From positions 1 through 58,634 of the forward strand of contig JAUIIK010000012.1 of the NCBI GenBank assembly GCA_030431755.1: a DNA stretch of 58,634 bases, written 5' to 3'. A program made the position numbers and the translations under genes. This document shows positions 50,629 through 58,634 of the stretch, piece after piece; the stretch's first letter is position 1, and every line of letters starts with the position of its first letter. This stretch comes from Chloroflexia bacterium. Lineage in GTDB: Bacteria > Chloroflexota > Chloroflexia > Thermomicrobiales > CFX8. The notes beneath the pieces are model-generated. The model made no database searches. It was not told the origin of the DNA and was given only the letters and a program-made list of their open reading frames with translations.

Positions 50629-51638
50629 CTATTGGCGTGTGCGACGGATGCCAGGGCGATGTCGATCGTGCTGCCGGGTCGGAAGTTACTGGCAACGTAG
50701 TGCACCGCCTGGGCCCGGTCCGCGCCGCCCTCAGGTGACAGGAGGAGTTGCTTGCCGTACTCGGTGATGTCCTGGATGATCCGCTCGCAGCGGTAGTAGG
50801 CGATGATGCGCAGGTCGACCTCGACCGACCCATAGCCGGCGTAGAAGGGGCGCTCGGTATGCGCGCCGCGCCAGCTATCGCCGATGCCGCCGCCGATGAA
50901 CATCAGATCCCGTTCCTTGGGCGCATGCATGAAGGTGTCCCAATCGACGATGTAGAGGCGCTCATCGTGGTCGATCAGGATGTTTCCGGCGTGAATGTCG
51001 GCGTGACAGGGAACGAATTCAAGGTCTTCAGCACGTAGCTCGTCACCCAGCCGCTGGGCGTGGGTGAGCAGTTCGGAAACGACTGCCTGGTGAGCGCGCA
51101 TGATCTGGGCCATTTCCTCCGCCGCGTCGTCGACGAAATCCGGGCGGTTGGACTGGAGCAGAAAGGCGCGCACTAGCTCGCGCCAATCATCGGCGAACTC
51201 CTCGCGGGGCAGGCTTGCGTAGATTGCCTCCGGCAGCGCGGCATCATGGATGCCTCTGAGCGCCTGGCCGAGCGCAAACCACTGACCGTCCGCAAGATCT
51301 CGACCGAATCCATCGTCGCTACTAATAAATGGCGCGAGCGTTACCAGATAGCCGTCAAGCTGCGCCCAGAGCCCGTCGCTCGTGGTCAGGATCGGCGCGA
51401 TGATGTGTTCGACGTCGTTCTCGACCAGCGCCTGCGGTATGCGGACGCCGATATCGGCACGCGCGCCGCGCCGCAGCTTGATGAAGTATTCCGCGCCGTC
51501 GTTCGCCACGCCTTTGTAGACGGCGGTGTCGACATCTGCGCCGATCGGCAGGAACTCGACAGACGCGAGTTCGATCCCGAAGTCTGCGCGGATGATGGAC
51601 ACGAGCTGGTCGTCGGCAAGCGCAGGTTTCTCAAGCAA
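50625..51638 (-). CDS. Spectinomycin-phosphotransferase-like APH kinase
   Basis: The protein is 337 residues from TTG 51638, with GGGG 8 bases upstream; the in-frame extension to 51731 lies in the PadR promoter. It begins MLEKPALADDQLVSIIRADF and contains GADVDTAVYKGVANDGAEYF, the catalytic loop VPCHADIHAGNILID (HADxxxxN) and LYIVDWDTFMHAPKERDLMF. This matches spectinomycin phosphotransferase-type proteins, many of which have other or unknown substrates. Confidence 0.85.
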   Translation of the reverse strand: MLEKPALADDQLVSIIRADFGIELASVEFLPIGADVDTAVYKGVANDGAEYFIKLRRGARADIGVRIPQALVENDVEHIIAPILTTSDGLWAQLDGYLVTLAPFISSDDGFGRDLADGQWFALGQALRGIHDAALPEAIYASLPREEFADDWRELVRAFLLQSNRPDFVDDAAEEMAQIMRAHQAVVSELLTHAQRLGDELRAEDLEFVPCHADIHAGNILIDHDERLYIVDWDTFMHAPKERDLMFIGGGIGDSWRGAHTERPFYAGYGSVEVDLRIIAYYRCERIIQDITEYGKQLLLSPEGGADRAQAVHYVASNFRPGSTIDIALASVAHANS

Positions 51639-51724
51639 TGCAATCCCCGCTTCAGTATCAAGCGATGATTCGATTTCGGAGCCAGTGTGATGATAGCTGC
51701 ACGGGTGATTCGCAACCGGGCTAC

Positions 51725-51753
51725 TTGACAAACAGAAGATATCTTCCTATTTT
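51725..51753 (+). promoter_or_regulatory. PadR promoter with perfect palindrome; transcript probably leaderless
   Basis: TTGACA (51725-51730) and TATTTT (51748-51753) are 17 bases apart. The spacer holds GAAGATATCTTC at 51735-51746, a perfect 12-bp palindrome. The ATG at 51760 lies 6 bases after the -10 box, where transcription would start, and no Shine-Dalgarno is present, so translation is probably leaderless. Confidence 0.65.
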
Positions 51754-51759
51754 TTCAAC

Positions 51760-52122
51760 ATGAGAAGAAAAAAAGGCACGCTGATTCCAATTGAAGTGTC
51801 GATTCTCCAGGCTGCGGTCGATCTGGCAATGGCCGGTCAGGCGCAGTTCCACGGCTTCATGCTGGCGAAGGAGATCAAGGACCGTGACGGCGCGAAGCTG
51901 CTGACGGCCCACGGGACGCTCTACAAGGCGCTTGATCGGCTGCAACGGTGGGGCTTTCTGGAAAACGAGTGGGAAGATCCGGTCGTCGCAGCGCAAGAAA
52001 GCCGCCCGCGCCGGCGCTTCTACTGGATCACCCCGGCTGGCCAGGCGGCGCTGGCAAAGGCGCTCGCAGCCGACGTCTCGACCGCGAACCTCCAGCAGCA
52101 ACCAGGTCCGGCGACATCATGA
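51760..52122 (+). CDS. PadR-family transcriptional regulator
   Basis: The 120-residue protein has the PadR winged helix: FHGFMLAKEIKDRDGAKLLT, AHGTLYKALDRLQRWGFLEN and RRRFYWITPAGQAALAKALA. Its ATG begins right after its own promoter. It overlaps the next gene, a membrane protein, by 4 bases. PadR proteins repress transporters or membrane proteins next door, so it probably represses this operon by binding the palindrome between the -35 and -10 boxes. Confidence 0.9.
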   Translation: MRRKKGTLIPIEVSILQAAVDLAMAGQAQFHGFMLAKEIKDRDGAKLLTAHGTLYKALDRLQRWGFLENEWEDPVVAAQESRPRRRFYWITPAGQAALAKALAADVSTANLQQQPGPATS

Positions 52123-52766
52123 GCGCGCGGACCGGCCGCGGAGCGCTCGATCTGGCGACCTCAGCTGCCAGGGCTTGGACTGCGTTCTATACGTGGCGGC
52201 TACCGGCAGAGTTCCGCGATGACCGGCGCTCCGAGATCGAGTGCGATCTCTGGGAACACCGGGAGTTCGCCCGCTTGGTTGATGAGCCGGCCTGGCGGAC
52301 GGCCGCCGGGCTAGTGCTACGGGTCGTGCTGGGGATGTCCGCAGACCTTAGTTGGAGGATGGAAGTGGCGGCGATAGGTCATTCCGCAGATAGGAGCGAG
52401 TCAATGAATCCCGAGTCCAATGTCGTTCGAGCGCTTGCCTGGTGTTCCCATATTCTGGTCGGCCTGCTGGCGCTGGCGAGTCTCGGCGCGATCATCACCG
52501 GGACCGCCGCCGGCGACGCATCGTGGGCAATCATGGGCGGCGTGCCGCTCGTCGCAAGTGTCCCGATCATCTATGGCCTGAGCCGCTCGGCCTCGCGCCA
52601 ACCACTGGCGATCATTCTGGTTGTTTCGGGTTGTCTGGCCATCACTTCATTCTGGTACTGGCTCTTCATGTTCACGATCCCGGCCAGCGCCGGGCTCATC
52701 GCGCTGAGCTACTACCGGGGCAAACGCGGCGGCTGGCGCACCGGGACGCCGAAATTGTCCGGGTGA
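52119..52766 (+). CDS. Membrane protein of the PadR operon
   Basis: The 215-residue protein begins at ATG 52119 within the PadR stop (ATGA). The N-terminal 80 residues are soluble (FYTWRLPAEFRDDRRSEIEC, DLWEHREFARLVDEPAWRTA), a pattern common in PadR-partnered membrane proteins. Three or four helices follow (CSHILVGLLALASLGAIITG, GGVPLVASVPIIYGL, AIILVVSGCLAITSFWYWL). The function is unknown. Confidence 0.82.
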   Translation: MSARTGRGALDLATSAARAWTAFYTWRLPAEFRDDRRSEIECDLWEHREFARLVDEPAWRTAAGLVLRVVLGMSADLSWRMEVAAIGHSADRSESMNPESNVVRALAWCSHILVGLLALASLGAIITGTAAGDASWAIMGGVPLVASVPIIYGLSRSASRQPLAIILVVSGCLAITSFWYWLFMFTIPASAGLIALSYYRGKRGGWRTGTPKLSG

Positions 52767-52815
52767 CGTGCGTGTTACTCAGCACACGCAACGAAAGAAA
52801 GGCGCGAAGGATCTC

Positions 52816-53481
52816 ATGATTTTCGATACAGAGCGGACGATGAACGCTGACGTGGGGCGCGGGCCAGGTGTGCTGATGCTCGCCGGTATCGTGACCTTTC
52901 TCGTCGTCGTCTTTTCGCCGACGGTTCTAATAGACTTCTTCAACGCCGACGATGCCGCGGCACAGGCTGCCGTCATCGAAGGCGCGAGGCTCGAGTGGAC
53001 AGTCGTCTGGCTTGTTCTCGCAGCGGCGACGCTGCTCCTGGGCTTCGGCTTGTGGAAGCTGGCGAGCGCATTGCGCGTTCAGGCAGGCGATGACCAAACC
53101 CGCTCCATCGCACGCGGCGCGGGCATTCTGGCGCTCGTGGGACAAGCCGGCTACGCAGCCGTCGGGATCTACGGCATCGTCGTCAGCCCGGCGCGCGCAG
53201 TTGAAGGTCCGGCCGGCGGCAGCCCGCTCCTGTTGTGGTCGTATGTCTTTGTCTTGTTGCTGGCACTCTCGGGATTTGCCTATGTGCTGCTGCGGCTCAG
53301 GCTACGGCGCTGGATGTCGATTCTCCTGGCGGTCATCGTTGTGCTGCATCTCCTGCAGCTTGTCTTGACCGGAGATATCGTGCCGTTGTCGATCTACTTG
53401 CTCTTGATGCCGATCGCCATCGCGCTCATCGTCCGGCCGCTCGGTCAGCAACGCCTGGCGGTGGCAGCCGCGCCGGCCTGA
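52816..53481 (+). CDS. Multi-pass membrane protein
   Basis: The protein is 222 residues from ATG 52816 with AAGGA 6 bases upstream. Six helices are visible, including VLMLAGIVTFLVVVFSPTVL, TVVWLVLAAATLLLGFGLWK and LLLWSYVFVLLLALSGFAYV. It lies 49 bases after the previous membrane gene and is probably in the PadR operon. No family was recognised. Confidence 0.78.
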   Translation: MIFDTERTMNADVGRGPGVLMLAGIVTFLVVVFSPTVLIDFFNADDAAAQAAVIEGARLEWTVVWLVLAAATLLLGFGLWKLASALRVQAGDDQTRSIARGAGILALVGQAGYAAVGIYGIVVSPARAVEGPAGGSPLLLWSYVFVLLLALSGFAYVLLRLRLRRWMSILLAVIVVLHLLQLVLTGDIVPLSIYLLLMPIAIALIVRPLGQQRLAVAAAPA

Positions 53482-53560
53482 GCATTCTCGGGAGCGGCTC
53501 GCGTCCAGAGCCAATCTCGGAAACATCCACAGTACGATGGCGCCTCATCCTCGCCATATT

Positions 53561-53648
53561 CGTAGGGGTGGGACTTGTCCGAACCCGGCCACGGGGCTGC
53601 ATTCGTACGCGGGCCCAGAGGGCGCCCCGAACGAGCCCCACCCCTACG
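53561..53648. mobile_element. 88-bp MITE-like inverted-repeat element
   Basis: CGTAGGGGTGGG (53561-53572) and CCCACCCCTACG (53637-53648) are perfect 12-bp terminal inverted repeats. The interior has GGGCCCAGAGGGCGCCCC, close to the same block in the element at 12188-12286. No coding capacity. The rest of the 308-bp gap 53482-53789 shows no gene. Confidence 0.7.
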
Positions 53649-53789
53649 ATTTTCCGACGCTTCGATGTCCAATGCGCCCAAGGTAGATGTAATTGTGTCT
53701 AGGGCGCGCCGATCCTGCCCGCTGCACCGCAGGTTGACAGAATCGAATGCTTCAGAGACGCAGCATCGACGTGAACAGTGCCAGGCGGG

Positions 53790-55199
53790 CTACACAGGTG
53801 GCCGCAGCTTGTGCCACTCGGTAGCCTGCTCGTAGGCGTGGCCGATGCGGCAGAGCAGCGCTTCCCCGAGGTGGTGTCCAACGAATTGGACACTGAGCGG
53901 CAAGCCGTCGTTGCTCTGTCCGGACGGCACGGAGAGCGTTGGCGCGCCGTTGAAGTTGAACGGACCGGTGTAGCGCAGCATCGCGGCCATTCCCGCAACG
54001 TCATAATCGGTTGGGCCATACAGTTCATCCCGTGTGACCGGGTGGGCCGGGCCGCTTGACGACGGGCAGATCAATGCGTCGATGCCGGCAAAGGCTCGGC
54101 GAACAAGGCCGTTGCAGGCGGCGCGGATAGTGTTAGCGCGGGCGTAGTCAGCGCCAGTGATCTGGCTGCCCAGATCGAGCCAACCCTGGAACCAGGGGCC
54201 GTATTCGTCGCGCCGGTCGGGGTAGGTAGCGCCGTGGGCGGCGACCGCCTCGGCGCTACAGATCGTCTGCCAGGCTGGCAGGAACTCGGCGACGTCGGGC
54301 ATCTGGACCTCGACGATCTCCGCGCCCAGGTCCGCCAGCACCTCGACCGCGTCGCCAACCGCGTTGGCCTGCTCACGCTGGCAGCCCTCGTGCGTGTAGT
54401 GCGGATCGTAGCCGAGCTTCAGCCCTGCGATGCCCTTGTCGATGCCTCCGAGATAATCGTCGACCGGGTCGAGGAGCGAGGTCGGGTCTTTCGGGTCCGG
54501 TCCAGCGAGCGCGCCGAGTATCGCGGCGGCATCGGCTGTCGAGCGGGTCATCGGCCCGACGTGGTCGAGCGATTCGGCGAGCGCCAGCACGCCATGCCGG
54601 CTGACCCGGCCCCAGGTTGGCTTCAGCCCGACGATTCCACAGGCCGCCGCCGGGAAGCGGATCGAGCCTCCGGTATCGCTGCCGAGCGAGCCGAAGCAGA
54701 GCCCGGCCGCCGTCGCGACCCCAGAGCCGCTCGATGATGCGCCGGTCCAGCGGTCGTGGTTCCAGGGGTTGACCGGGGCGTCGAAGGCCGGGTTGTAGCC
54801 GCCCATCGCCCCCTCGGTGAGGTTCAGCTTGCCAATGACGATTGCGCCGGCGGCCCGCAACCGGGCGACGACCTCGCTGTCGTAGTCGGTGACGTTGTTA
54901 GCCAGCACCGCCGCGCCGCCCTGGGTTGCGGTACCCGCCATCGCACAGAGGTCCTTGACCGCGACCGGCATGCCGTGCAGCGGACCGCGATAGCCGCCCG
55001 ATTGGATCTCGCGCTCGGCCTCCACGGCGGCTGTTCGGGCGTCTTCCTCAAGCACCAGGATGTAGCTCTTCAGCGTTGGGTCGAGCCGCGCGATCCGGTC
55101 AAGCTGCGCGTCGACAATCTCCACTGGCGATAGCTCACCGCCTGCAATGAGCGCTGCGACCTCAGTCATGGTCGAGTTGCAGAGCTGGTCGCGATCCAT
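53790..55199 (-). CDS. Amidase (amidase signature family)
   Basis: The 469-residue protein carries the Ser-cisSer-Lys triad: Lys82 in MPVAVKDLCAMAGT, the cis-Ser in GASSSGSGVATAAG near 157, and the nucleophile Ser179 in LGSDTGGSIRFPAAACGIVG. Further AS-family blocks are GRVSRHGVLALAESLDHVGP and APTLSVPSGQSNDGLPLSVQ. GAGAGGGA precedes the ATG. It is longer than GatA-specific features would need and no GatB or GatC is nearby, so it hydrolyses a small amide or is of unknown substrate. Confidence 0.92.
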   Translation of the reverse strand: MDRDQLCNSTMTEVAALIAGGELSPVEIVDAQLDRIARLDPTLKSYILVLEEDARTAAVEAEREIQSGGYRGPLHGMPVAVKDLCAMAGTATQGGAAVLANNVTDYDSEVVARLRAAGAIVIGKLNLTEGAMGGYNPAFDAPVNPWNHDRWTGASSSGSGVATAAGLCFGSLGSDTGGSIRFPAAACGIVGLKPTWGRVSRHGVLALAESLDHVGPMTRSTADAAAILGALAGPDPKDPTSLLDPVDDYLGGIDKGIAGLKLGYDPHYTHEGCQREQANAVGDAVEVLADLGAEIVEVQMPDVAEFLPAWQTICSAEAVAAHGATYPDRRDEYGPWFQGWLDLGSQITGADYARANTIRAACNGLVRRAFAGIDALICPSSSGPAHPVTRDELYGPTDYDVAGMAAMLRYTGPFNFNGAPTLSVPSGQSNDGLPLSVQFVGHHLGEALLCRIGHAYEQATEWHKLRPPV

Positions 55200-55327
55200 G
55201 TGTTCCCTCTCAGCGTGTCGGAATAGATCAATGTTGATGTTGCCGAGTATAGAGCCGACGTCATGCCGCGTGCCGATCGAGCATGACGATGATGATCTTG
55301 TAACGCGGATCCTCTGTTTGGCTTGTG

Positions 55328-55357
55328 TTGACTGGCACTGCTAGTTTGCGATAGGTA
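55328..55357 (+). promoter_or_regulatory. Possible promoter of the secreted propeller gene
   Basis: TTGACT (55328-55333) and TAGGTA (55352-55357) are 18 bases apart, 72 bases before the GTG at 55429. Confidence 0.35.
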
Positions 55358-55428
55358 TTCCGTCAGTTCAAAGTGTGTCCTGCGCCAGCATGGAATCCAA
55401 TGCCAAGGCGTAACGATTGAGGACGGGC

Positions 55429-57081
55429 GTGAGCGATATGGGCAGTCGACTAGGACGAGCAGGCGTTGGCTGTCTTCTGCTGCTGGCATTTGGTTCGTTC
55501 GTCCTCACCCCAGCGAGTGCAGCGCAATCTTCTCAAGTCTGGATCGAAGGGCGTGACGCAGATACCGACGGGCGGACAATTGTCTGGATCGACGGTGGAG
55601 TCTGGGCGATGTCTGTCACCGGTGGCGACCCGCAGCTCATCGCGGCGGAGACCGAGGGCTTCGACGTTGGGAATGTCCTGGTTTCTGGTTACTACGTTGT
55701 CTGGCAGGCGAATCGCGGCATCGACTGTGCAATGCGCTGTGACGCCGATCTCCTGGGCTTTAACCTGGCTACCGGTGAGCCGATGGACGTTGATACGAGT
55801 GAACGCTCCACCCGGAATCCATCCATCTCAGGTTCATTGGTCATCTGGCATGGAATGGACCCTAGCGGTCGGGAAGGCATCATCGGCCTGGACCTCGAGA
55901 CAGGTGATCCGCCGTTCCTCGTCACCGCATTCACAGGCGCAAGCTACTTCACGAAGGTTTCCGGAGACCGTATCGCCTGGGGCGGGTTGGCGGCTGACGA
56001 CGACGGCGCAATGATGCACGTCTGGACGAAGCGGATTGGCGAGGCCCAGCCGACACTGATAGATTCGTTCTATCCAGTTGGGGCAGGCCTCTTTGGCCTG
56101 GATCTATCTGGCGATCTGCTGGTGTACTCCCGCAACTGGGAGCTCGTCATTCGCGACCTGGAAGCAGAGACAGAAAGAGCCTATTACTTCGTGAACCAGG
56201 TGTACTCCCCAACGACGGATGGACGCTACGTCTTCTGGGAAGCATGGGATTACCATAGCGAACGTGATCGACCAGAGAACAATATCCTGGGCTTCGACAC
56301 GCAGACCGGGAGTCTCTTCACCGTTATCGCCAACGACCACTACAACCACGATCCAGTCGTCTCCAACGGTTACCTGCTCTGGCACGGTGAGTTCAGCGAT
56401 CTGTACGGAACTCCGGTTGCGGACGTGCTCCCGAGCAGCTCCCGCACGTCGACCGGGACAGAAGGCTCGGATTGGCGCTTCTTCCCCGAGACTCAGCACT
56501 ATCTGCATCTGGGTTTCAATGCGTACTGGGACCACAATGGCGGGCTGCCGGTATTCGGATTCCCGCTGACGGAGGAGTTCGAGCAGACTGCCGTTTTCGA
56601 GCAAGACAGTCCAACGGTCAGCGTCAATCGGACTGTGCAGATCTTCGAACGCCAGGGGTTCGAATGGCATCCCGAGCACGCGGGCACGCCCTACGAGGTG
56701 CTTCTCGGACGGCTGGGATTCGAAGCTGCGGAACGCGCTGGGCTGCTCGATGGTGAACCATTTCAGCGCAGGTCCACGGGCGACATCACCCCCAGCCATT
56801 GCACGTCATTTGCCGAGACCGGCCACCTACTCTGCATGGAGTTTCTCGGCTTCTGGATGAGTCGCGGCCTCGAACTCGGCGACGAAGGCGTCAGCTTTCG
56901 TGAGAGTCTGGCGCTCTTCGGCTATCCGATTAGCGAGCCCTTTATCGATCCCGAGACGGGAGCGGTCGTGCAGTATTTCGAGCGCGCCGTCTTCGAGCTC
57001 CACCCTGATAACCCCGAACCATACCAGGTGCTCCTGCGCCATCTTGGTCGCGAGCAGCTGGAAGATTTCGGCTGGCAGTAA
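55429..57081 (+). CDS. Secreted protein: beta-propeller plus repeat module
   Basis: The protein is 550 residues from GTG 55429 with GAGGA 5 bases upstream. A signal peptide (GCLLLLAFGSFVLTPASAAQ) precedes about 290 residues of TolB-like propeller repeats (IVWIDGGVWAMSVTGGDPQL, then LVYSRNWELVIRDLEAETER, VFWEAWDYHSERDRP). The last 200 residues are two copies of the module also found at the N-terminus of the sugar dehydrogenase: GLPVFGFPLT with FEWHPEHAGTPYEVLLGRLG, and LALFGYPISEP with FELHPDNPEPYQVLLRHLG. The module may bind a cell-wall or extracellular ligand. Confidence 0.8.
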   Translation: MSDMGSRLGRAGVGCLLLLAFGSFVLTPASAAQSSQVWIEGRDADTDGRTIVWIDGGVWAMSVTGGDPQLIAAETEGFDVGNVLVSGYYVVWQANRGIDCAMRCDADLLGFNLATGEPMDVDTSERSTRNPSISGSLVIWHGMDPSGREGIIGLDLETGDPPFLVTAFTGASYFTKVSGDRIAWGGLAADDDGAMMHVWTKRIGEAQPTLIDSFYPVGAGLFGLDLSGDLLVYSRNWELVIRDLEAETERAYYFVNQVYSPTTDGRYVFWEAWDYHSERDRPENNILGFDTQTGSLFTVIANDHYNHDPVVSNGYLLWHGEFSDLYGTPVADVLPSSSRTSTGTEGSDWRFFPETQHYLHLGFNAYWDHNGGLPVFGFPLTEEFEQTAVFEQDSPTVSVNRTVQIFERQGFEWHPEHAGTPYEVLLGRLGFEAAERAGLLDGEPFQRRSTGDITPSHCTSFAETGHLLCMEFLGFWMSRGLELGDEGVSFRESLALFGYPISEPFIDPETGAVVQYFERAVFELHPDNPEPYQVLLRHLGREQLEDFGWQ

Positions 57082-57223
57082 GCCGAGATGCCTAACGAGT
57101 CGTCCTCTGCGGTTGACTGATAGCCGATTTCATCCGGCGATGCCCAAAGAAGTTGGCCAAGGCGGTGATAGCGACCGCAGTCGTCGCCGCAGACCATTGG
57201 CGCAGATAGTGCAGCTGGTCGGC

Positions 57224-57553
57224 TCACACCCGACCGATGCGTTCACGGTAGATATCCGGCGCGGTCTCTTGATATTGAACGCTGTACATCTCTTCCTCAC
57301 CGAGCAGATCCCAGAGCGATTGCTGCATCGCGCGTTCGGGATCTTCACCCAGAATGTAGTGTTCCGGGATGAGGACGTAGCCAAGCAAGCCGAAGTATGC
57401 GGCCACGATGGTGAACGCAAGCGCGATGCAGACGCCGCGCCAAATTGGAGGGAGGCCCTCCTGAATTGAAATAGACAGTGGCAAAGCCGCGACGAGCGCG
57501 AAGGGATAGGCCAGGCAGAACGTGATGACGAAGTAGCCGAAGACTTCGAGCAT
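57224..57553 (-). CDS. Small membrane protein
   Basis: The 109-residue protein has two helices (FGYFVITFCLAYPFALVAAL and GVCIALAFTIVAAYFGLLGY) and an acidic outside tail. It begins 3 bases after the TolB-like gene's stop and is probably in the same operon. No family was recognised. It may anchor or accompany the TolB-like protein. Confidence 0.65.
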   Translation of the reverse strand: MLEVFGYFVITFCLAYPFALVAALPLSISIQEGLPPIWRGVCIALAFTIVAAYFGLLGYVLIPEHYILGEDPERAMQQSLWDLLGEEEMYSVQYQETAPDIYRERIGRV

Positions 57554-57556
57554 CGC

Positions 57557-58634
57557 CTAGCGTCGGTCGATATTGCTCATGTCTGCTACCGGTCGCCAAC
57601 CTGGGCTGCTGCAATCAGCACATACAAGCCGCTGGGCTGACCCGTCTACCGCGACGATGGCAATTCCGGAGGCGGTCCAAGTACCCCAGTATGAGACGAC
57701 GAACATTCCGTCCGGAGACCAAGATGGTCCGCTACCGATGGCACTGCTGAGGAGCACAGTGTCGCCAGCGGTATTGATGATGCGGCCACTCATCGCAACG
57801 AGCGAGCCGTCCGGAGACCAGGTTGGACCGGAAGGATCGCTGTAGTCATTGCCGAACACCAACTCGGCACCATTTGTGAGATTCACAATCCAGACAGCGC
57901 TGCCGTCGAGATCGCCGCCTCCGAATTGTTGTTGGGTGAACGCGAGCATCTGGCTGTCGGGGGACCAACGTAATCCGAAGAAACCGTGCCCTGACATGAT
58001 GAGCTCCGGTTCCGATCCGTCGAGATTGACGACGACGACATCGGACGGAAATCCACCCAGATCGTGAGGCAGTTTAATGACGGCGATCTGCTGACTGTCG
58101 GGCGCCCAGGCGAATTCAAAGCAGCCCGGATCTCCACACCATCGCGGAACCGCCATGATCTGACGTTCGGTGCTGCCGTCAGGATCAACAAGCATGAGCT
58201 GCTCTTCGTCGTGTGTAATGCGCTTGTAGGCGACTGACGTTCCGTCTGGCGACCACTCCAAGCCAAAGACTCTAGCGCCATCGGTGAGTTGCGTCACCTC
58301 TCCGCCGTCAACACCGATGACAAACAGATCGCGGGCGCAATCCCAGCAAGATTCCGGCTCGATAAATGCGACCCGTGTACCATCCGGCGACCACATCGGA
58401 GCTGCGAACGCGTCTGTCAGGAGGGTTAAGCCGCTGCCATCGGCGTTGATGACATAGAGCCCGCCGGGGATGTCCTCTCCCGACGGAGAAAGCCCGCCCC
58501 ACGCCTGTATGAGGATCCTGGAGCCATCCGGCGACCAATCGGCAGCAATGACATCTCCCGGGATGGCCGCGGTGAGATTGCGCTCATTGCTGCCGTCCGC
58601 GTTGATAACGTACGCATCGTGTATCTCAAAGCCC
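57557..58634 (-). CDS. TolB-like beta-propeller protein (5' end beyond the window)
   Basis: The frame is open from base 58634 to the stop at 57559-57557, 359 codons, although the first internal ATG is at 58396. Repeated WSPDG units (ADWSPDGSRI, MWSPDGTRVAFI, EWSPDGTSVAYK, WAPDSQQIAVI, RWSPDSQMLAFT, TWSPDGSLVAMS, SWSPDGMFVVSY) mark PD40 blades. YVINADGSN and LYVINADGS precede two of them. The N-terminus, with any signal peptide, is off the window. It resembles periplasmic or secreted TolB/DPP4-like propellers with no known partner here. Confidence 0.85.
   Translation of the reverse strand, partial: GFEIHDAYVINADGSNERNLTAAIPGDVIAADWSPDGSRILIQAWGGLSPSGEDIPGGLYVINADGSGLTLLTDAFAAPMWSPDGTRVAFIEPESCWDCARDLFVIGVDGGEVTQLTDGARVFGLEWSPDGTSVAYKRITHDEEQLMLVDPDGSTERQIMAVPRWCGDPGCFEFAWAPDSQQIAVIKLPHDLGGFPSDVVVVNLDGSEPELIMSGHGFFGLRWSPDSQMLAFTQQQFGGGDLDGSAVWIVNLTNGAELVFGNDYSDPSGPTWSPDGSLVAMSGRIINTAGDTVLLSSAIGSGPSWSPDGMFVVSYWGTWTASGIAIVAVDGSAQRLVCADCSSPGWRPVADMSNIDRR

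Noticed and set aside
51639-51731. Extended N-terminus of the spectinomycin-kinase-like protein
   Set aside because: The extension overlaps the PadR promoter and family homology begins at the TTG at 51638.
1-58634. CRISPR arrays, tRNA, rRNA or transposase genes
   Set aside because: No regularly spaced direct repeats, cloverleaf sequences, rRNA stretches or transposase motifs were noticed by reading; a dedicated scan was not possible.

Overview
The window is 58.6 kb of high-GC bacterial DNA. Strong G/C bias at third codon positions, frequent GTG and TTG starts, tight ATGA overlaps and the mix of gene families fit a Chloroflexota lineage, most likely Thermomicrobia or a Sphaerobacter relative. 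That is an inference from style and content; no rRNA or single-copy marker is present. Almost everything is chromosomal housekeeping or accessory material. I saw no phage, transposase, CRISPR array, rRNA or tRNA.

Layout. 1-5.3 kb is defence-flavoured: the 5' part of a probable McrB-like restriction ATPase runs off the left edge, followed by a PIN-type toxin-antitoxin pair, a RecQ helicase with an HTH tail, and a second PIN pair. 5.4-11.8 kb holds two giant FtsX-type permeases in tandem. At 11.8-12.8 kb a third toxin-antitoxin locus keeps its antitoxin, but the PIN toxin is broken by a nonsense codon and a 99-bp inverted-repeat element. 12.9-19.1 kb carries a GNAT acetyltransferase, a secreted PQQ-type sugar dehydrogenase, and an ECF sigma factor coupled to a membrane-anchored protein and a paralogous lipoprotein. 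19.2-25.3 kb has two small-molecule kinase-like proteins, an EEP nuclease, an enoyl-CoA hydratase, DUF2000, MarR and an RRM protein. 25.3-28.2 kb has a decayed acyl-CoA desaturase, a ResA-like redoxin whose in-frame TGA sits at the redox-active cysteine position with a plausible bacterial SECIS hairpin just after it (candidate selenoprotein), and an SDR. 28.4-39.1 kb is a run of small regulators and enzymes (ArsR, HxlR, MocR, SRPBCC, RibD/DHFR-like, DinB, DUF899, ABM, DoxX-like, hydrolases). 39.1-41.1 kb pairs an Asp-box beta-propeller with a ubiquitin-fold MoaD/ThiS-like protein ending in Gly-Gly. 41.4-48.1 kb has a DUF1772 membrane protein, a PPOX-type protein, VOC, a CGNR regulator divergent from an MFS exporter, GNAT, and an ECF sigma with its probable anti-sigma. 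48.3-55.2 kb has Hsp20, a bactofilin-like membrane protein, an SDR, a kinase-like protein, a PadR operon and an amidase. 55.4-58.6 kb has a second secreted protein with the same C-terminal module as the sugar dehydrogenase's N-terminus, then a membrane protein and a TolB-like propeller that runs off the right edge.

Themes. Several regulators sit beside clear palindromes that look like autoregulatory operators (MarR, ArsR, HxlR, CGNR, PadR). The intergenic gaps are rich in foldback elements, in at least two families. Three PIN toxin-antitoxin loci lie in the first 12.8 kb. The most unusual single item is the TGA-containing redoxin.
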